Below, one piece after another: positions 17,811 through 27,394 of a stretch of DNA of 64,000 nucleotides. The notes below the pieces were generated by a model, which had not been told where the DNA came from, searched no databases, and saw only the letters and a program-made list of their open reading frames with translations. Every line of letters begins with the position of its first letter. The stretch's first letter is position 1. Location of the stretch: positions 1-64,000 of the forward strand of contig NZ_JRGM01000140.1 in the NCBI RefSeq assembly GCF_000764665.1. Direction: 5' to 3'. This stretch comes from Aeromonas lacus (GTDB taxonomy: Bacteria; Pseudomonadota; Gammaproteobacteria; Enterobacterales; Aeromonadaceae). Position numbers and translations under genes: made by a program.

Positions 17811-17925
17811 AACTCCGAGCGGTTCTGCCTAAGTCCTTGGGATAGGGGAGAACCAGCCGTCAGCCGATGTTCGAGCTGTAAGGGTCAGGAAAGAAATGCC
17901 CTGGCCTCCCGTATTTGGAAAGGTG
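17811..17925 (+). promoter_or_regulatory. Molybdenum-cofactor (Moco) riboswitch
   Basis: The moaA leader matches the Moco RNA motif known from E. coli moaA. The 3' part, with AAGAAATG followed by CCTGGCCTCCCGTAT and then GGAAAGGTGT just before the start codon, is nearly the same as the E. coli leader (GGAAGAAATGACTTCGCC, CCCGTATCTGG). Upstream, GGTTCT and AGAACC at about 17820-17865 form a helix arm. In E. coli the RNA represses moaA translation when Moco is plentiful. Here the ribosome site (GGAAAGG, 17917-17923) falls within the terminal segment, so the same control is likely. Edges are approximate. Confidence 0.85.
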
Positions 17926-17928
17926 TTT

Positions 17929-18924
17929 ATGTTGCCTCTTGAAGATGGTTTTTCCCGTCGTTTTTACTATTTGCGTCTCTCGGTGACCGATGTGTGCAAC
18001 TTCCGTTGCACCTACTGTCTGCCGGATGGCTATCGCCCTCCGGAAGGTCACAAGGGAGGACAAAAATCCTTTCTCTCGCTCGACGAGATCCGCCGCGTAG
18101 TGAATGGCTTTGCTGCCATGGGAACCCGCAAGGTGCGAATAACCGGTGGCGAGCCCTCCTTGCGTCGTGATTTCACCGAGATCGTCAATGTGATCGCGAC
18201 CACGCCGGGCATCGAGAAAGTCGCCATGACCACCAACGGTTATCGCTTGAAAGAGCGGGCTCGCGAGTGGTTTGATGCCGGACTCAATGCGCTGAATGTC
18301 AGTGTCGACAGCCTGGACCCGCGCCAGTTTCACCAGATCACCGGTGAGAACAAGCTGGCGGAGGTGATGGAGGGGATCGAAGCGGCGCTCGCCGCCGGTT
18401 TCAAGTCGGTGAAGATCAACGCTGTGCTGCTCAAAGGGCTCAACGACTATCAGCTGGAGGCTTTCCTCGACTGGATCAAGCACAAGCCTATTGAGCTGCG
18501 CTTTATCGAACTGATGCAGACCGGCGAGATGGATACCCTGTTTCGCGATCACCATGTCAGCGGTGAGGGGATAAAGCAGCGTCTGCTTGAGAGCGGTTGG
18601 CTGCAGCAGCTGCGTGGCAAGGATGACGGCCCGGCGCAGGTATTCATGCATCCGGAATCGCAGGGCGGGGTGGGTCTCATCATGCCCTACAGCAAGGATT
18701 TTTGTGCCGGTTGCAACCGGTTGCGGGTCTCCTCGGCAGGAAAGTTGCACCTCTGTCTGTTTGGCGACAATGGGGTCGACCTGCGGGATCTGCTCAGCGC
18801 AGATGCGCAATCCGATGAGCTGCAACAGCGCATTCGTGTCGCACTGGCGGGCAAGAGTGCCACCCATCGCCTCCATGAGGGCAATGCCGGTATTACCCCC
18901 CATCTCGCCTCGATCGGCGGATAA
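17929..18924 (+). CDS. moaA: GTP 3',8-cyclase MoaA
   Basis: Radical-SAM enzyme for the first step of molybdenum-cofactor synthesis, turning GTP into 3',8-cyclo-GTP. The start at 17929 gives 331 residues (E. coli 329) and places GGAAAGG 5 bases upstream; the upstream in-frame ATG at 17896 lies inside the riboswitch. The N-terminal cluster is C23, C27, C30 (CNFRCTYC). The second cluster is in [22 protein letters not shown], and the C-terminus ends in the required Gly-Gly (SIGG). It stands apart from moaBCDE, with its own terminator, between narQ and nap. Confidence 0.97.
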   Translation: MLPLEDGFSRRFYYLRLSVTDVCNFRCTYCLPDGYRPPEGHKGGQKSFLSLDEIRRVVNGFAAMGTRKVRITGGEPSLRRDFTEIVNVIATTPGIEKVAMTTNGYRLKERAREWFDAGLNALNVSVDSLDPRQFHQITGENKLAEVMEGIEAALAAGFKSVKINAVLLKGLNDYQLEAFLDWIKHKPIELRFIELMQTGEMDTLFRDHHVSGEGIKQRLLESGWLQQLRGKDDGPAQVFMHPESQGGVGLIMPYSKDFCAGCNRLRVSSAGKLHLCLFGDNGVDLRDLLSADAQSDELQQRIRVALAGKSATHRLHEGNAGITPHLASIGG

Positions 18925-18962
18925 CTGCAAAAAATCGCCAACGATTAAATAGCAATCCTCAT

Positions 18963-18995
18963 ATGGAGGTATTTTAACCGGTACCTCCATTTTTA
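18963..18995 (+). terminator. Terminator of moaA
   Basis: Perfect stem ATGGAGGTA / TACCTCCAT with a 10-base loop and a TTTTT tract, 38 bp beyond moaA. Confidence 0.9.
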
Positions 18996-19010
18996 TTGCG
19001 CTGCAAGGCT

Positions 19011-19024
19011 TTGATCTGGCGCAA
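19011..19024 (+). promoter_or_regulatory. Possible FNR site upstream of napF
   Basis: TTGATCTGGCGCAA matches the FNR consensus TTGAT-N4-ATCAA at 8 of 10 positions, 140 bp before the napF start. E. coli napF is activated by FNR and NarP. No clear NarP heptamer pair was found by eye. Confidence 0.4.
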
Positions 19025-19163
19025 GAATCCCCCCTGTTTATCTCCCTGGTGGTATATCCCTTCACTTGTCAGGGCCGCAATATACACCCACTCTTATAAT
19101 TGGTATCGAAAATGCCAATCAAGGACTCGTGCTACACCCTTCATCACTGAAACGGGAGTCAAT

Positions 19164-19697
19164 ATGCCGGAAGAGATCGATCTTGCCCGCCGTGGCCTGT
19201 TTCGGGGGCGCTTGCGGGTTGCCGAGCCTCCGGTGCAACTGCCCTGGTCGGTGGCCTGGTCGCAATTCTCGGCCGGATGTACCCGCTGCGGTGATTGTCT
19301 GGCCGCCTGCCCGGAGCAGATCCTGGTCAACGGCGAGGGAGGTTTTCCCACCGTCGATTTTCAGCGCGGCGAGTGCACCTTTTGCGGTGACTGCGTTGCC
19401 GCCTGCAAGGAGCCGCTGTTCCGGCCTGCATCGGAGACGCCCTGGCAATACAAGGCGTCCATTGCCGCCAACTGCCTGGCCAATAGCCAGGTTTATTGCC
19501 AGCGCTGTCAGGACAGTTGTGAACCGCGGGCCATTCGCTTTATTCCGACACTGGGGCGGGTACCCACCCCGGTCATTGAGCTGGATAGTTGTAACGGCTG
19601 TGGTGCCTGTGTGCAGGATTGCCCGGTTGGCAGCATCAAGGTGGATGGCTCGGCGGCCAGTGCGCAGAAGAGTCAGAATGAATCAGGCATTGAATGA
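19164..19697 (+). CDS. napF: Ferredoxin-type protein NapF
   Basis: A 177-residue cytoplasmic iron-sulfur protein that binds NapA and is thought to help its maturation before Tat export. Three cysteine clusters for [4Fe-4S] are visible: CTRCGDCLAACPEQ, CTFCGDCVAACKEP and CNGCGACVQDCPVG, plus an extra CQRCQDSCEP. The start at 19164 has a GGGAGT site and begins the family sequence MPEEIDLARRGLFRG; the frame continues upstream to 18996 without resemblance. It is the first gene of napFDAGHBC. Confidence 0.95.
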   Translation: MPEEIDLARRGLFRGRLRVAEPPVQLPWSVAWSQFSAGCTRCGDCLAACPEQILVNGEGGFPTVDFQRGECTFCGDCVAACKEPLFRPASETPWQYKASIAANCLANSQVYCQRCQDSCEPRAIRFIPTLGRVPTPVIELDSCNGCGACVQDCPVGSIKVDGSAASAQKSQNESGIE

Positions 19698-19710
19698 CCC
19701 GGGAGTCACA

Positions 19711-19968
19711 ATGAGTCAGGAGTTTCATGTTTCGAGTCTGGTGGTGCTGACCCAGCCCACCTTGCGTCACCAGCTCGCAGAAGAGATCGCGGCCCTCGAC
19801 GGTGCCGAGATCCACGCCGTCACCGACGAAGGCAAGCTGGTGGTGACCCTGGAAGGGGCAAGCCAGCGGCCGATCATGGCGGCCATCGATGCGATACAGG
19901 CGATGCCGGGCGTGCTCTCTGCCGCCCTGATTTACCATCAGTTCGATGAACTCGATGCCCAGCAATGA
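19711..19968 (+). CDS. napD: NapD, chaperone for NapA signal peptide
   Basis: An 85-residue ferredoxin-fold chaperone that holds the NapA twin-arginine signal peptide until the cofactor is loaded. Typical segments are FHVSSLVVLTQPTLRHQLAEEI, GAEIHAVTDEGKLVVTLEG and the helix AAIDAIQAMPGVLSAALIYHQFD. The start is ATG at 19711 with GGGAG 6 bases upstream, 13 bp after napF. The gap to napA is 154 bp, longer than in E. coli, where the two overlap. Confidence 0.95.
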   Translation: MSQEFHVSSLVVLTQPTLRHQLAEEIAALDGAEIHAVTDEGKLVVTLEGASQRPIMAAIDAIQAMPGVLSAALIYHQFDELDAQQ

Positions 19969-20122
19969 ATAAGGTGCCGTGAAGTCGGGTCGCCACGACC
20001 TGGCAGAGTGGTTTCTAGTTGATGCGATAAAAACGAGGCACTGGTATGCGGTTCGTAGCCTTGAGCGAGCGCCAGTTAAATACACTCGATAACTTACGCG
20101 ACAAGCAATGCGAGGATATGTC

Positions 20123-22612
20123 ATGAAGCTGAGTCGACGCGACTTTATGAAGGCCAACGCGGTGGCGGCTGCCGCTGCCGTGGCCGGTGTCAGTGCCCCC
20201 ACCCTGGCGGCCAATCTCATCACCAGTACCGACAAGACTGCCATCCACTGGGATAAAGCGCCTTGCCGCTTCTGCGGTACCGGCTGCTCCGTGCTGGTCG
20301 GTTCCCAGGATGGTCGCGTCGTGGCGACTCAGGGCGACCCCGATGCGCCGGTCAATCGTGGCCTCAACTGCATCAAGGGCTACTTCCTCTCCAAGATCAT
20401 GTACGGTCAGGATCGCCTCACCCAGCCCATGCTGCGGATGAAGAACGGCCAGTTCGACAAGGATGGCGATTTCGCTCCCATCAGCTGGGATCAGGCGTTC
20501 GACATCATGGCCGAGAAGTTCAAGGCCACCCTGAAAGAGAAGGGCCCGACTGCCGTTGGCATGTTCGGCTCCGGCCAGTGGACTGTCTGGGAAGGCTATG
20601 CCGCCGCCAAGCTGATGAAGGCCGGTTTCCGTACCAATAACATCGACCCCAACGCCCGTCACTGCATGGCCTCCGCAGTAGTCGGCTTTATGCGTACCTT
20701 CGGTATGGATGAGCCGATGGGCTGCTACGACGATATCGAGCAGGCCGACGCCTTCGTGCTGTGGGGTTCCAACATGGCCGAGATGCACCCCATCCTCTGG
20801 TCGCGGATGTCCGATCGCCGTCTATCCAACCCGGATGTGCAAGTGCACGTGCTCTCCACTTTCGAGCACCGCAGCTTCGAACTGGCGGATAACGGTATCG
20901 TATTTACCCCCCAGACCGATCTGGCGATCCTCAACTATGTCGCCAACTACATCATCCAGAACGACAAGGTGAACTGGGACTTCGTCAACAAGCACACAGT
21001 GTTCAAGAAAGGTGTCACCGACATCGGTTACGGTCTGCGTCCGACCAACCCGCTGCAGCAGAAAGCGAAGAACCCGGACAGCGGCGATGCCACCCCGATG
21101 ACCTTCGAGGAGTTTGCCAAGTTCGTGGCCGACTACGATGTGGAGTCTGTCTCCAAGCTCTCCGGTGTATCGAAAGAGAAGCTGGAAAAACTGGCCAAGC
21201 TCTATGCCGATCCGAGCAAGAAAGTGGTCTCTTACTGGACCATGGGTTTCAACCAGCATACTCGCGGTGTCTGGGCCAACAACCTCTGCTACAACATCCA
21301 TCTGCTGACCGGCAAGATCTCCGAGCCGGGCTCTGGCCCCTTCTCCCTGACTGGCCAGCCTTCTGCGTGCGGTACCGCTCGTGAAGTGGGCACCTTTGCC
21401 CACCGTCTGCCGGCCGACATGGTGGTGACCGATCCCAAGCACCGCGCCATCGCCGAGAAGATCTGGAAACTGCCGGAAGGCACCATCCCGGAGCTGGTGG
21501 GTTACCACGCCGTGCTGCAAGATCGCATGCTCAAAGATGGCAAGCTCAACGCCTACTGGGTGATGTGCAACAACAACATGCAGGCCGGTCCCAACATGAA
21601 TACCGATCGTCTGCCTGGCTATCGCGACCCGCGCAACTTCATCGTGGTCTCTGACCCGTACCCGACTGTTACCGCCCAGGCCGCTGACCTCATCCTGCCC
21701 ACCGCCATGTGGGTGGAGAAAGAGGGCGCCTATGGCAACGCCGAGCGCCGCACCCAGTTCTGGCACCAGCAGGTGAAAGCGCCGGAAGGGGCCAAGTCCG
21801 ACTTGTGGCAGCTGATGGAGTTCTCCAAGCGCTTCAAGGTCGAGGAAGTGTGGCCAGCAGAGCTGATTGCCAAAATGCCGGAAGTGAAGGGCAAAACCCT
21901 GTTCGACGTGCTCTATGCCAACGGTCAGGTCAACCAGTTCCCGAAAGAGCAGAGCAAGGGGCTGCTGAACGACGAAGCCGAACACTTCGGGTTCTACGTC
22001 CAGAAGGGGCTGTTCGAGGAGTACGCCACTTTCGGTCGCGGCCACGGTCACGATTTGGCGCCGTTCGATCAGTACCACGAAGCGCGCGGTCTGCGCTGGC
22101 CGGTAGTCGATGGTAAAGAGACCCTGTGGCGCTATCGCGAAGGGTTTGACCCGTACGTGAAAGCGGGCGAGGGGGTGCGTTTTTATGGCAAGCCCGATGG
22201 CAAGGCGGTCATCTTCGCCCTGCCGTTTGAGCCTGCCGCCGAGTCGCCGGACCAAGAGTACGATCTGTGGCTCTCCACCGGTCGCGTGCTGGAACACTGG
22301 CACACCGGCACCATGACCCGTCGGGTGCCCGAGCTCTATCGCGCCTTCCCGGATGCGGTGCTGTTCATGCACCCGGACGATGCCAAGGCCCGCGGCGTGC
22401 GCCGTGGTGAAGAGGTGATCGTCTCCTCCCGCCGGGGCGAGGTGAAAACCCGGGTCGAGACCCGTGGTCGCAACCGTCCGCCGAAAGGTCTGGTCTTCAT
22501 GCCCTTCTTTGACGCGAGCCAGCTGGTCAACAAGCTGACCCTGGACGCCACCGATCCGCTCTCCAAAGAGACGGATTACAAGAAGTGCGCCGTCAAGGTG
22601 ATGAAGGCTTAA
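20123..22612 (+). CDS. napA: Periplasmic nitrate reductase catalytic subunit NapA
   Basis: Molybdenum bis-MGD enzyme reducing nitrate to nitrite in the periplasm. From ATG 20123 (GAGGA upstream) it is 829 residues (E. coli 828). A twin-arginine signal (SRRDFMK, residues 4-10) ends near AANL at about 31. The [4Fe-4S] ligands are C48, C51, C55 and C83. The molybdenum ligand is C181 ([16 protein letters not shown]). The molybdopterin dinucleotide-binding domain fills the C-terminal third, ending with [17 protein letters not shown], as in other NapA. It receives electrons from NapB and NapC. Confidence 0.98.
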   Translation: MKLSRRDFMKANAVAAAAAVAGVSAPTLAANLITSTDKTAIHWDKAPCRFCGTGCSVLVGSQDGRVVATQGDPDAPVNRGLNCIKGYFLSKIMYGQDRLTQPMLRMKNGQFDKDGDFAPISWDQAFDIMAEKFKATLKEKGPTAVGMFGSGQWTVWEGYAAAKLMKAGFRTNNIDPNARHCMASAVVGFMRTFGMDEPMGCYDDIEQADAFVLWGSNMAEMHPILWSRMSDRRLSNPDVQVHVLSTFEHRSFELADNGIVFTPQTDLAILNYVANYIIQNDKVNWDFVNKHTVFKKGVTDIGYGLRPTNPLQQKAKNPDSGDATPMTFEEFAKFVADYDVESVSKLSGVSKEKLEKLAKLYADPSKKVVSYWTMGFNQHTRGVWANNLCYNIHLLTGKISEPGSGPFSLTGQPSACGTAREVGTFAHRLPADMVVTDPKHRAIAEKIWKLPEGTIPELVGYHAVLQDRMLKDGKLNAYWVMCNNNMQAGPNMNTDRLPGYRDPRNFIVVSDPYPTVTAQAADLILPTAMWVEKEGAYGNAERRTQFWHQQVKAPEGAKSDLWQLMEFSKRFKVEEVWPAELIAKMPEVKGKTLFDVLYANGQVNQFPKEQSKGLLNDEAEHFGFYVQKGLFEEYATFGRGHGHDLAPFDQYHEARGLRWPVVDGKETLWRYREGFDPYVKAGEGVRFYGKPDGKAVIFALPFEPAAESPDQEYDLWLSTGRVLEHWHTGTMTRRVPELYRAFPDAVLFMHPDDAKARGVRRGEEVIVSSRRGEVKTRVETRGRNRPPKGLVFMPFFDASQLVNKLTLDATDPLSKETDYKKCAVKVMKA

Positions 22613-22626
22613 GGCGGGGAGTCGAG

Positions 22627-23361
22627 ATGAGTCGTAGTCGTCGCCAGTTTCTGGCCGACATGGCCAAGGGGGCTTGCGGTGTGAGCCTGCTTGGCGTGGG
22701 GCTCGGCGGCATGGCCCGCCAGCAGGTGCATGCGGTGCCGGCTCAGGCGCTGCGTCCCCCTGCAGCCCTTGATGAAACAGAGTTCCTCGGCGCCTGCGTG
22801 CGCTGCGGACTCTGCGTCGAGGCCTGCCCCTACGACACGCTCAAGTTGGCCCGGCTGTTTGAGCCGGTGACCACGGGGACACCCTACTTCAAGGCGCGTG
22901 CCGTCCCGTGCGAGATGTGTGATGACATCCCTTGCGTGGTGGCCTGCCCGAGCGGGGCGCTGGATCAGCAGATGACCGATATTGATCAGGCGAGGATGGG
23001 GGTGGCAGTGCTCATCGATCACGAGACCTGCCTCAACTATCTGGGTTTGCGTTGCGATGTGTGTTATCGGGTATGCCCGCTTATCGACAAGGCGATCACC
23101 CTGGATCTGCAGCACAACCAGCGTACCGGCAAGCACGCCATGTTTCTGCCCACGGTACACAGCGATATCTGCACCGGTTGTGGCAAGTGCGAGCATGCCT
23201 GCGTGCTGGAGGAGGCCGCCATCAAGGTGGTACCTCGCCAGCTCGCCAAGGGGGAGCTGGGTCATCACTACCGGCTTGGCTGGGAAGAGAAGGCGAAGGC
23301 GGGCAAGTCGTTGATTGGCGACAGGCTCACCCTGCCAACCCGTAAACCGGAGGGACTATGA
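22627..23361 (+). CDS. napG: Quinol dehydrogenase iron-sulfur subunit NapG
   Basis: A 244-residue periplasmic iron-sulfur protein, exported with a twin-arginine signal ([14 protein letters not shown]). Four [4Fe-4S] motifs are visible: [40 protein letters not shown] and [14 protein letters not shown]. With NapH it moves electrons from (mena)quinol toward the Nap system. The start at 22627 follows napA by 14 bp, and its stop overlaps napH by ATGA. Confidence 0.96.
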   Translation: MSRSRRQFLADMAKGACGVSLLGVGLGGMARQQVHAVPAQALRPPAALDETEFLGACVRCGLCVEACPYDTLKLARLFEPVTTGTPYFKARAVPCEMCDDIPCVVACPSGALDQQMTDIDQARMGVAVLIDHETCLNYLGLRCDVCYRVCPLIDKAITLDLQHNQRTGKHAMFLPTVHSDICTGCGKCEHACVLEEAAIKVVPRQLAKGELGHHYRLGWEEKAKAGKSLIGDRLTLPTRKPEGL

Positions 23362-24233
23362 GTCGTTATCCGGGGGGCGAGGCGCGCATCAAGCTGGGAT
23401 GGTGGCGTTCCCACCGCTTCCTGCTGCTGCGCAGGCTCAGCCAGTTCGGTGTACTTGCATTGTTCCTGCTGGGGCCGCTGGCGGGTGTCTGGATCCTCAA
23501 GGGCAACCTCTCCAGCTCGCTGTTGCTGGAGACGGTGCCGCTCACCGATCCGCTGACCCTGCTGCAATCGGTGGCCGCAGGCCATTGGCCGATATCTACT
23601 CTCTGGCTGGGGGCAGCCATCGTGCTGGTCGGTTACTGGCTGGTCGGGGGGCGGGTGTTCTGCTCCTGGGTCTGTCCGGTCAACCTCATCACGGATGCAG
23701 CGGCCTGGCTCAGGGGGCGCCTTGGCCTCAAGGGCAACGGTCAGTTCAGCCGTGCTACCCGCTATTGGCTGCTCGCCATGGTGCTGGTGGCGGCGGCGGT
23801 GACAGGGGTAATGGTGTGGGAGCTGGTCAATCCGGTGCCCTTGGCCATGCGTGGTCTGCTGTTTGGCATGGGAGCTGGCTGGACTCTGCTGGCGGTACTG
23901 TTCTTGTTCGATCTCTTCGTGGTTGAGCGGGGCTGGTGTGGTCATCTCTGTCCGGTGGGGGCCTTCTATGCCCTGCTCAACCGGGGCGGATTCATCAAGA
24001 TTTCTGCCAAGGGGCGCGAGCGGTGCAACAACTGCATGGATTGTTATGCGGTCTGCCCGGAGCGCCCCATCCTGCGCGGCCCCGTTCACGGTGCCAAGCG
24101 TGGTCACGGGCCCTTGATTGCGGCTCAGGAGTGTACCAACTGTGGCCGTTGCATTGATGTTTGCGCGGAACAAGTTTTTGAAATCACTGTAGGTTTTGCC
24201 ATCAAGGCAGAAAAAACGTCGGAGAACACATAA
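23358..24233 (+). CDS. napH: Quinol dehydrogenase membrane subunit NapH
   Basis: A 291-residue inner-membrane protein with four hydrophobic helices (about 28-48, 84-104, 136-158, 168-190). The two CxxxCP motifs, FCSWVCPVN and WCGHLCPVG, face the cytoplasm. The soluble C-terminus carries two [4Fe-4S] motifs, [13 protein letters not shown] and [13 protein letters not shown]. It forms the quinol-oxidising module with NapG. It overlaps napG (ATGA) and napB (TAATG), so the three are translationally linked. Confidence 0.96.
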   Translation: MSRYPGGEARIKLGWWRSHRFLLLRRLSQFGVLALFLLGPLAGVWILKGNLSSSLLLETVPLTDPLTLLQSVAAGHWPISTLWLGAAIVLVGYWLVGGRVFCSWVCPVNLITDAAAWLRGRLGLKGNGQFSRATRYWLLAMVLVAAAVTGVMVWELVNPVPLAMRGLLFGMGAGWTLLAVLFLFDLFVVERGWCGHLCPVGAFYALLNRGGFIKISAKGRERCNNCMDCYAVCPERPILRGPVHGAKRGHGPLIAAQECTNCGRCIDVCAEQVFEITVGFAIKAEKTSENT

Positions 24234-24688
24234 TGAAAAAGCTGATTGGAGCAATGCTGGCCTGCCTGATGGCGGGTTCCCTGATGGCGGCCGTCCCCGA
24301 GATCACCAACAGCACCGGCGGGCTCAAGTCCGAGCGGGGCGCCACCGATCTGGTGACCGATGCCAATGCCGCCCCCATGAAGAATTTCCGCAAGGATGGC
24401 GAGCCCTATGATCGCCAGTACATGCATCAGCCGCCGCTGATCCCCCACGATATCCGCAACTACGAGGTGGATACCAAGGTCAACAAGTGTCTGGCTTGTC
24501 ACAGCTTCAAGAATGCCAGCGCCATGAAGGCCCCCAAGATCAGCCCGACCCATTTCGAAACCCGCGATGGCATGACGCTGGGCGAGGTCTCCCCCCGTCG
24601 CTACTTCTGCCTGCAGTGCCATGTGCCGCAAGCAGATGCCAAGCCGCTGGTGGGGAATACGTTTAAACCGGTTGAAGCGCTGAACTGA
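24233..24688 (+). CDS. napB: Dihaem cytochrome NapB
   Basis: A 151-residue periplasmic cytochrome c, the electron-transfer subunit of NapAB. A Sec signal peptide ([20 protein letters not shown]) is cleaved near residue 20. The two haem sites are CLACH (86-90) and CLQCH (126-130), with nearby histidines such as HQPPLIPH at about 65-72 as distal ligands. It overlaps the napH stop. Confidence 0.97.
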   Translation: MKKLIGAMLACLMAGSLMAAVPEITNSTGGLKSERGATDLVTDANAAPMKNFRKDGEPYDRQYMHQPPLIPHDIRNYEVDTKVNKCLACHSFKNASAMKAPKISPTHFETRDGMTLGEVSPRRYFCLQCHVPQADAKPLVGNTFKPVEALN

Positions 24689-24699
24689 GGAATCCATAG

Positions 24700-25293
24700 A
24701 TGAAATTACCCGGCTTTATCCAGCGTCTGTGGATCACCTTCAAATCCCCCTCCAAGGCGGCCCTCTGGGTGCTGTTGCTGATGGGCTTCTTTGGCGGCGT
24801 TATCTTCTGGGGCGGTTTCAACACCGCTATGGAGGCTTCCAACACCGAAGCCTTCTGTACCAGCTGTCACGAGATGAAGGACAACGTGTTCGAGGAGTAT
24901 CGCGACACCATCCACTACTCCAACCGCTCCGGTGTGCGCGCCAGCTGCCCGGATTGCCACGTACCGCACGAGTGGACCTACAAGATCATCCGCAAGGTGC
25001 AGGCTTCCAAGGAGCTGTGGGGCATGATCACCGGCAAGGTGGATACCCGCGAGAAGTTCGAGTCGCACCGGCGCGAGATGGCGGAGCGGGAGTGGCAGCG
25101 GATGAAAGAGACTGATTCGCGCGAGTGCCGCAACTGCCACAACTTCGAGTACATGGACTTCTCCCTGCAGGGACAGCGTGCCGCCAAGATGCACTCGGCC
25201 AACCTCGGCAAGGAGGGGCAGGGAACCTGCATCGACTGTCACAAGGGGATTGCGCACCAGCTACCCGACATGACCGGGGTGAAAGGGTTCTGA
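24700..25293 (+). CDS. napC: Tetrahaem quinol dehydrogenase NapC
   Basis: A 197-residue NapC/NirT-family cytochrome that oxidises membrane quinol and passes electrons to NapB. One N-terminal membrane anchor (about 21-40) is followed by four CxxCH haem sites at 53-57, 83-87, 143-147 and 177-181. It is the last nap gene, 11 bp after napB and followed by a strong terminator. No ccm genes follow, so cytochrome c maturation is encoded elsewhere. Confidence 0.97.
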   Translation: MKLPGFIQRLWITFKSPSKAALWVLLLMGFFGGVIFWGGFNTAMEASNTEAFCTSCHEMKDNVFEEYRDTIHYSNRSGVRASCPDCHVPHEWTYKIIRKVQASKELWGMITGKVDTREKFESHRREMAEREWQRMKETDSRECRNCHNFEYMDFSLQGQRAAKMHSANLGKEGQGTCIDCHKGIAHQLPDMTGVKGF

Positions 25294-25303
25294 CCATGCA
25301 GTG

Positions 25304-25332
25304 CAGGCCGGGGCAACCCGGCCTGTGTTTTT
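25304..25332 (+). terminator. Terminator of the nap operon
   Basis: Perfect 9-bp stem CAGGCCGGG / CCCGGCCTG with a GCAA tetraloop, then TGTTTTT. Confidence 0.92.
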
Positions 25333-25428
25333 GGGCGTGCCGCAACAAGTCGGCATATCTGGGACAAGCATCAGATTTGTGAGTCTTTTAAATCCCATAT
25401 CTCGTGAAACCTTTGATAGAATCAGCCC

Positions 25429-25527
25429 GCCGTCAAACGCTTGAGCAAGTAGTCCACTCTGTCCACACCGGTTCTGGTTGTGCGGATGGCCTCTCATACT
25501 CTCTTTTCTTCCTGCCTCGTTGACGGC
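25429..25527 (+). promoter_or_regulatory. Possible structured leader upstream of moaB
   Basis: The words GCCGTCAA (25429-25436) and TTGACGGC (25520-25527) are perfect complements that could close a ~100-nt RNA domain. An inner hairpin around CCGGTTCTGG (about 25470-25495) lies between them. It ends 23 bp before the moaB start. It does not match the Moco motif as clearly as the moaA leader, so its identity is open. Confidence 0.35.
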
Positions 25528-25550
25528 CTATAGCCACAAGGAGCTGCCCG

Positions 25551-26057
25551 ATGGGACAGAAAAACAACGCATTCATTCCCCTCAAGATCGCCGTGCTGAC
25601 GGTTTCCGACAGCCGCACTGCCGCCGATGACAGCTCGGGAGACTATCTGGTCTCCGCCCTCGCTGAATCGGGCCATCAGCTGGCCGATCGCGCGCTCTGC
25701 CCCGACAACCTGTTTCGCATCCGGGCTCGGGTGAGCGACTGGATTGCCGATGAGGGGGTGCAGGTGGTGCTGGTCAACGGCGGTACCGGCTTCAACGAGC
25801 AGAACCGGGTGCCCGAGGCGGTCGGCGTGCTGTTCGAGCGCACTGTACAGGGCTTTGGCGAACTGTTCCGCCAGCTCTCCTTTGCCGAAATCAAGGGCTC
25901 CGCCATGCAGAGCCGCGCGCTGGCGGGCTTGGCCAATCGCACCCTGATCTGTTGCCTGCCGGGTTCTACCAGTGCCTGCCAGCTGGGGTGGGAGAAGCTT
26001 ATCCGCGATCAGCTCGATGCCCGCACCAAGCCGTGCAACTTTGTCTCCCATCTTTGA
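25551..26057 (+). CDS. moaB: Molybdenum cofactor protein MoaB
   Basis: A 168-residue MoaB/MogA-fold protein. Characteristic parts are IAVLTVSDSRTAADDSSGD, VVLVNGGTGFNEQNRVPEAV and CLPGSTSACQLGWEKLI. In many bacteria MoaB-type proteins adenylylate molybdopterin as MogA does, although the E. coli MoaB is not essential. No mogA is seen in the window. AAGGAG lies 8 bases before the ATG. It is the first gene of a moaBCDE-modABC run. Confidence 0.95.
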   Translation: MGQKNNAFIPLKIAVLTVSDSRTAADDSSGDYLVSALAESGHQLADRALCPDNLFRIRARVSDWIADEGVQVVLVNGGTGFNEQNRVPEAVGVLFERTVQGFGELFRQLSFAEIKGSAMQSRALAGLANRTLICCLPGSTSACQLGWEKLIRDQLDARTKPCNFVSHL

Positions 26058-26066
26058 GGGCAAGTG

Positions 26067-26591
26067 ATGAATCAGAACGACTCCAAGCAGACCCAGCCCA
26101 ACCTGACCCATCTCAACCAGAGTGGCGAAGCCCATATGGTGGATGTGACCGACAAGCAGGTGACCGAGCGTGAGGCTCGCGCCGAGGCGTTTGTCGCCAT
26201 GGCACCGGAAACGCTGGCCCTGATCCTGAGCGGCCAGCACCATAAGGGAGACGTGTTCGCCACCGCCCGTATCGCCGGCATTATGGCGGCCAAGAAAACC
26301 TCGGATCTCATTCCCCTCTGTCATCCGCTGGCCTTGACCCGGGTCGAGGTGGAGATAGTGCCGCTGGCCGAGCAGAATCGGGTGCATATCCGCACCCTCT
26401 GCAAGCTCTCCGGCAAGACCGGGGTGGAGATGGAGGCACTGACGGCCGCGTCGGTAGCGGCGCTGACCATCTACGACATGTGCAAGGCGGTGCAAAAAGA
26501 CATGGTGATCGAACAGGTACGTCTGGTAGAGAAAAAAGGCGGCAAGTCCGGCCATTTTCAGTTGGGGTCAAATAGCGGGGAGCAAGCATGA
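26067..26591 (+). CDS. moaC: Cyclic pyranopterin monophosphate synthase MoaC
   Basis: Converts 3',8-cyclo-GTP from MoaA to cyclic pyranopterin monophosphate. It is 174 residues from ATG 26067, about 13 longer at the N-terminus than E. coli MoaC before the shared [15 protein letters not shown]. Conserved active-site parts are [23 protein letters not shown], and [25 protein letters not shown] with the following K and D. The preceding in-frame GTG at 26064 is less likely; GAGGG lies 6 bases before the ATG. It overlaps moaD by ATGA. Confidence 0.97.
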   Translation: MNQNDSKQTQPNLTHLNQSGEAHMVDVTDKQVTEREARAEAFVAMAPETLALILSGQHHKGDVFATARIAGIMAAKKTSDLIPLCHPLALTRVEVEIVPLAEQNRVHIRTLCKLSGKTGVEMEALTAASVAALTIYDMCKAVQKDMVIEQVRLVEKKGGKSGHFQLGSNSGEQA

Positions 26592-26833
26592 TCAAGGTAC
26601 TCTTTTTTGCGCAAGTAAGAGAGCTGGTGGCCTGCGACGAGCTGAGCCTGCCTTGCGACTACGCTACTGCCGAGCAGCTGCGTGCAGTCCTGTCTGAGCG
26701 CGGCGACAAGTGGGCGCTGGCGCTGGAAGCAGGCAAGCTCCTGGTTGCGGTCAACCAGACCTTGGTGCCGCTCGACACGCCCATCACCGATGGCGATGAG
26801 GTCGCCTTCTTCCCACCGGTGACCGGAGGTTAA
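26588..26833 (+). CDS. moaD: Molybdopterin synthase sulfur carrier MoaD
   Basis: An 81-residue ubiquitin-fold protein ending in PPVTGG. The terminal glycine is adenylylated by MoeB (encoded at 32888) and then thiocarboxylated; the sulfur goes to the pterin in the MoaD-MoaE complex. It overlaps moaC and is followed 2 bp later by moaE. Confidence 0.96.
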   Translation: MIKVLFFAQVRELVACDELSLPCDYATAEQLRAVLSERGDKWALALEAGKLLVAVNQTLVPLDTPITDGDEVAFFPPVTGG

Positions 26834-26835
26834 GG

Positions 26836-27309
26836 ATGAGCAACGCAACCATAACCGATCGCATTCTGGTGCAACGGGAGGATTTCTCGCTGGCCGACGA
26901 ATATGCCCGCCTTGCCAACCGGCAGGACACCGGCGCCGTGGTCAGCTTTGTCGGCAAGGTGCGCGACTTCAATCAGGGGGAAAATGTGAAGGGGCTGGCC
27001 CTCGAGCACTACCCCGGCATGACCGAGAAGGCGCTGGCCACTATCGTGCAGGAGGCGCGCGAGCGCTGGCCACTGCAGGAGTGCACCTTGATTCACCGCA
27101 TCGGCGAGCTGTGGCTTGGCGATCAGATCGTGCTGGTGGTGGTGAGCAGCGCTCACCGCGAGGCGGCCTTCGAGGCTTGCCACTTCATCATGGATTTCTT
27201 GAAAACCCGGGCGCCGTTCTGGAAAAAAGAGCTGACCGTCGAAGGGGTACAACGCTGGGTCGAGGCCAAGGAGAGCGACAACACTGCTGCCGCCCGCTGG
27301 CAAGCTTGA
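26836..27309 (+). CDS. moaE: Molybdopterin synthase catalytic subunit MoaE
   Basis: A 157-residue catalytic subunit that inserts two sulfurs into cyclic pyranopterin monophosphate. Family parts are TGAVVSFVGKVRDFNQG, LEHYPGMTEKAL, HRIGELWLGDQIVLVVVSSAHREAAFEAC and the lysine-rich PFWKKE that receives the MoaD tail. The start at 26836 is preceded by GGAGG. It ends 85 bp before modA, with no terminator between, so read-through into modABC is likely. Confidence 0.97.
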   Translation: MSNATITDRILVQREDFSLADEYARLANRQDTGAVVSFVGKVRDFNQGENVKGLALEHYPGMTEKALATIVQEARERWPLQECTLIHRIGELWLGDQIVLVVVSSAHREAAFEACHFIMDFLKTRAPFWKKELTVEGVQRWVEAKESDNTAAARWQA

Positions 27310-27394
27310 CCTGTTTGAGGGGCGCAGGTTCATCGGGAGCCGTGGCCCCTGCTTTGGGGAGTATCAAAAGCTGCCCCAGTCAGGAGGTAAAGGA

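Noticed and set aside
25413-25424. FNR-like word TTGATAGAATCA before moaB
   Set aside because: The half-sites are separated by 3 bases, not the 4 required for FNR.
27310-27394. ModE operator before modA
   Set aside because: No match to the ModE palindrome (ATCGTTATATA type) could be found in the 85-bp gap.
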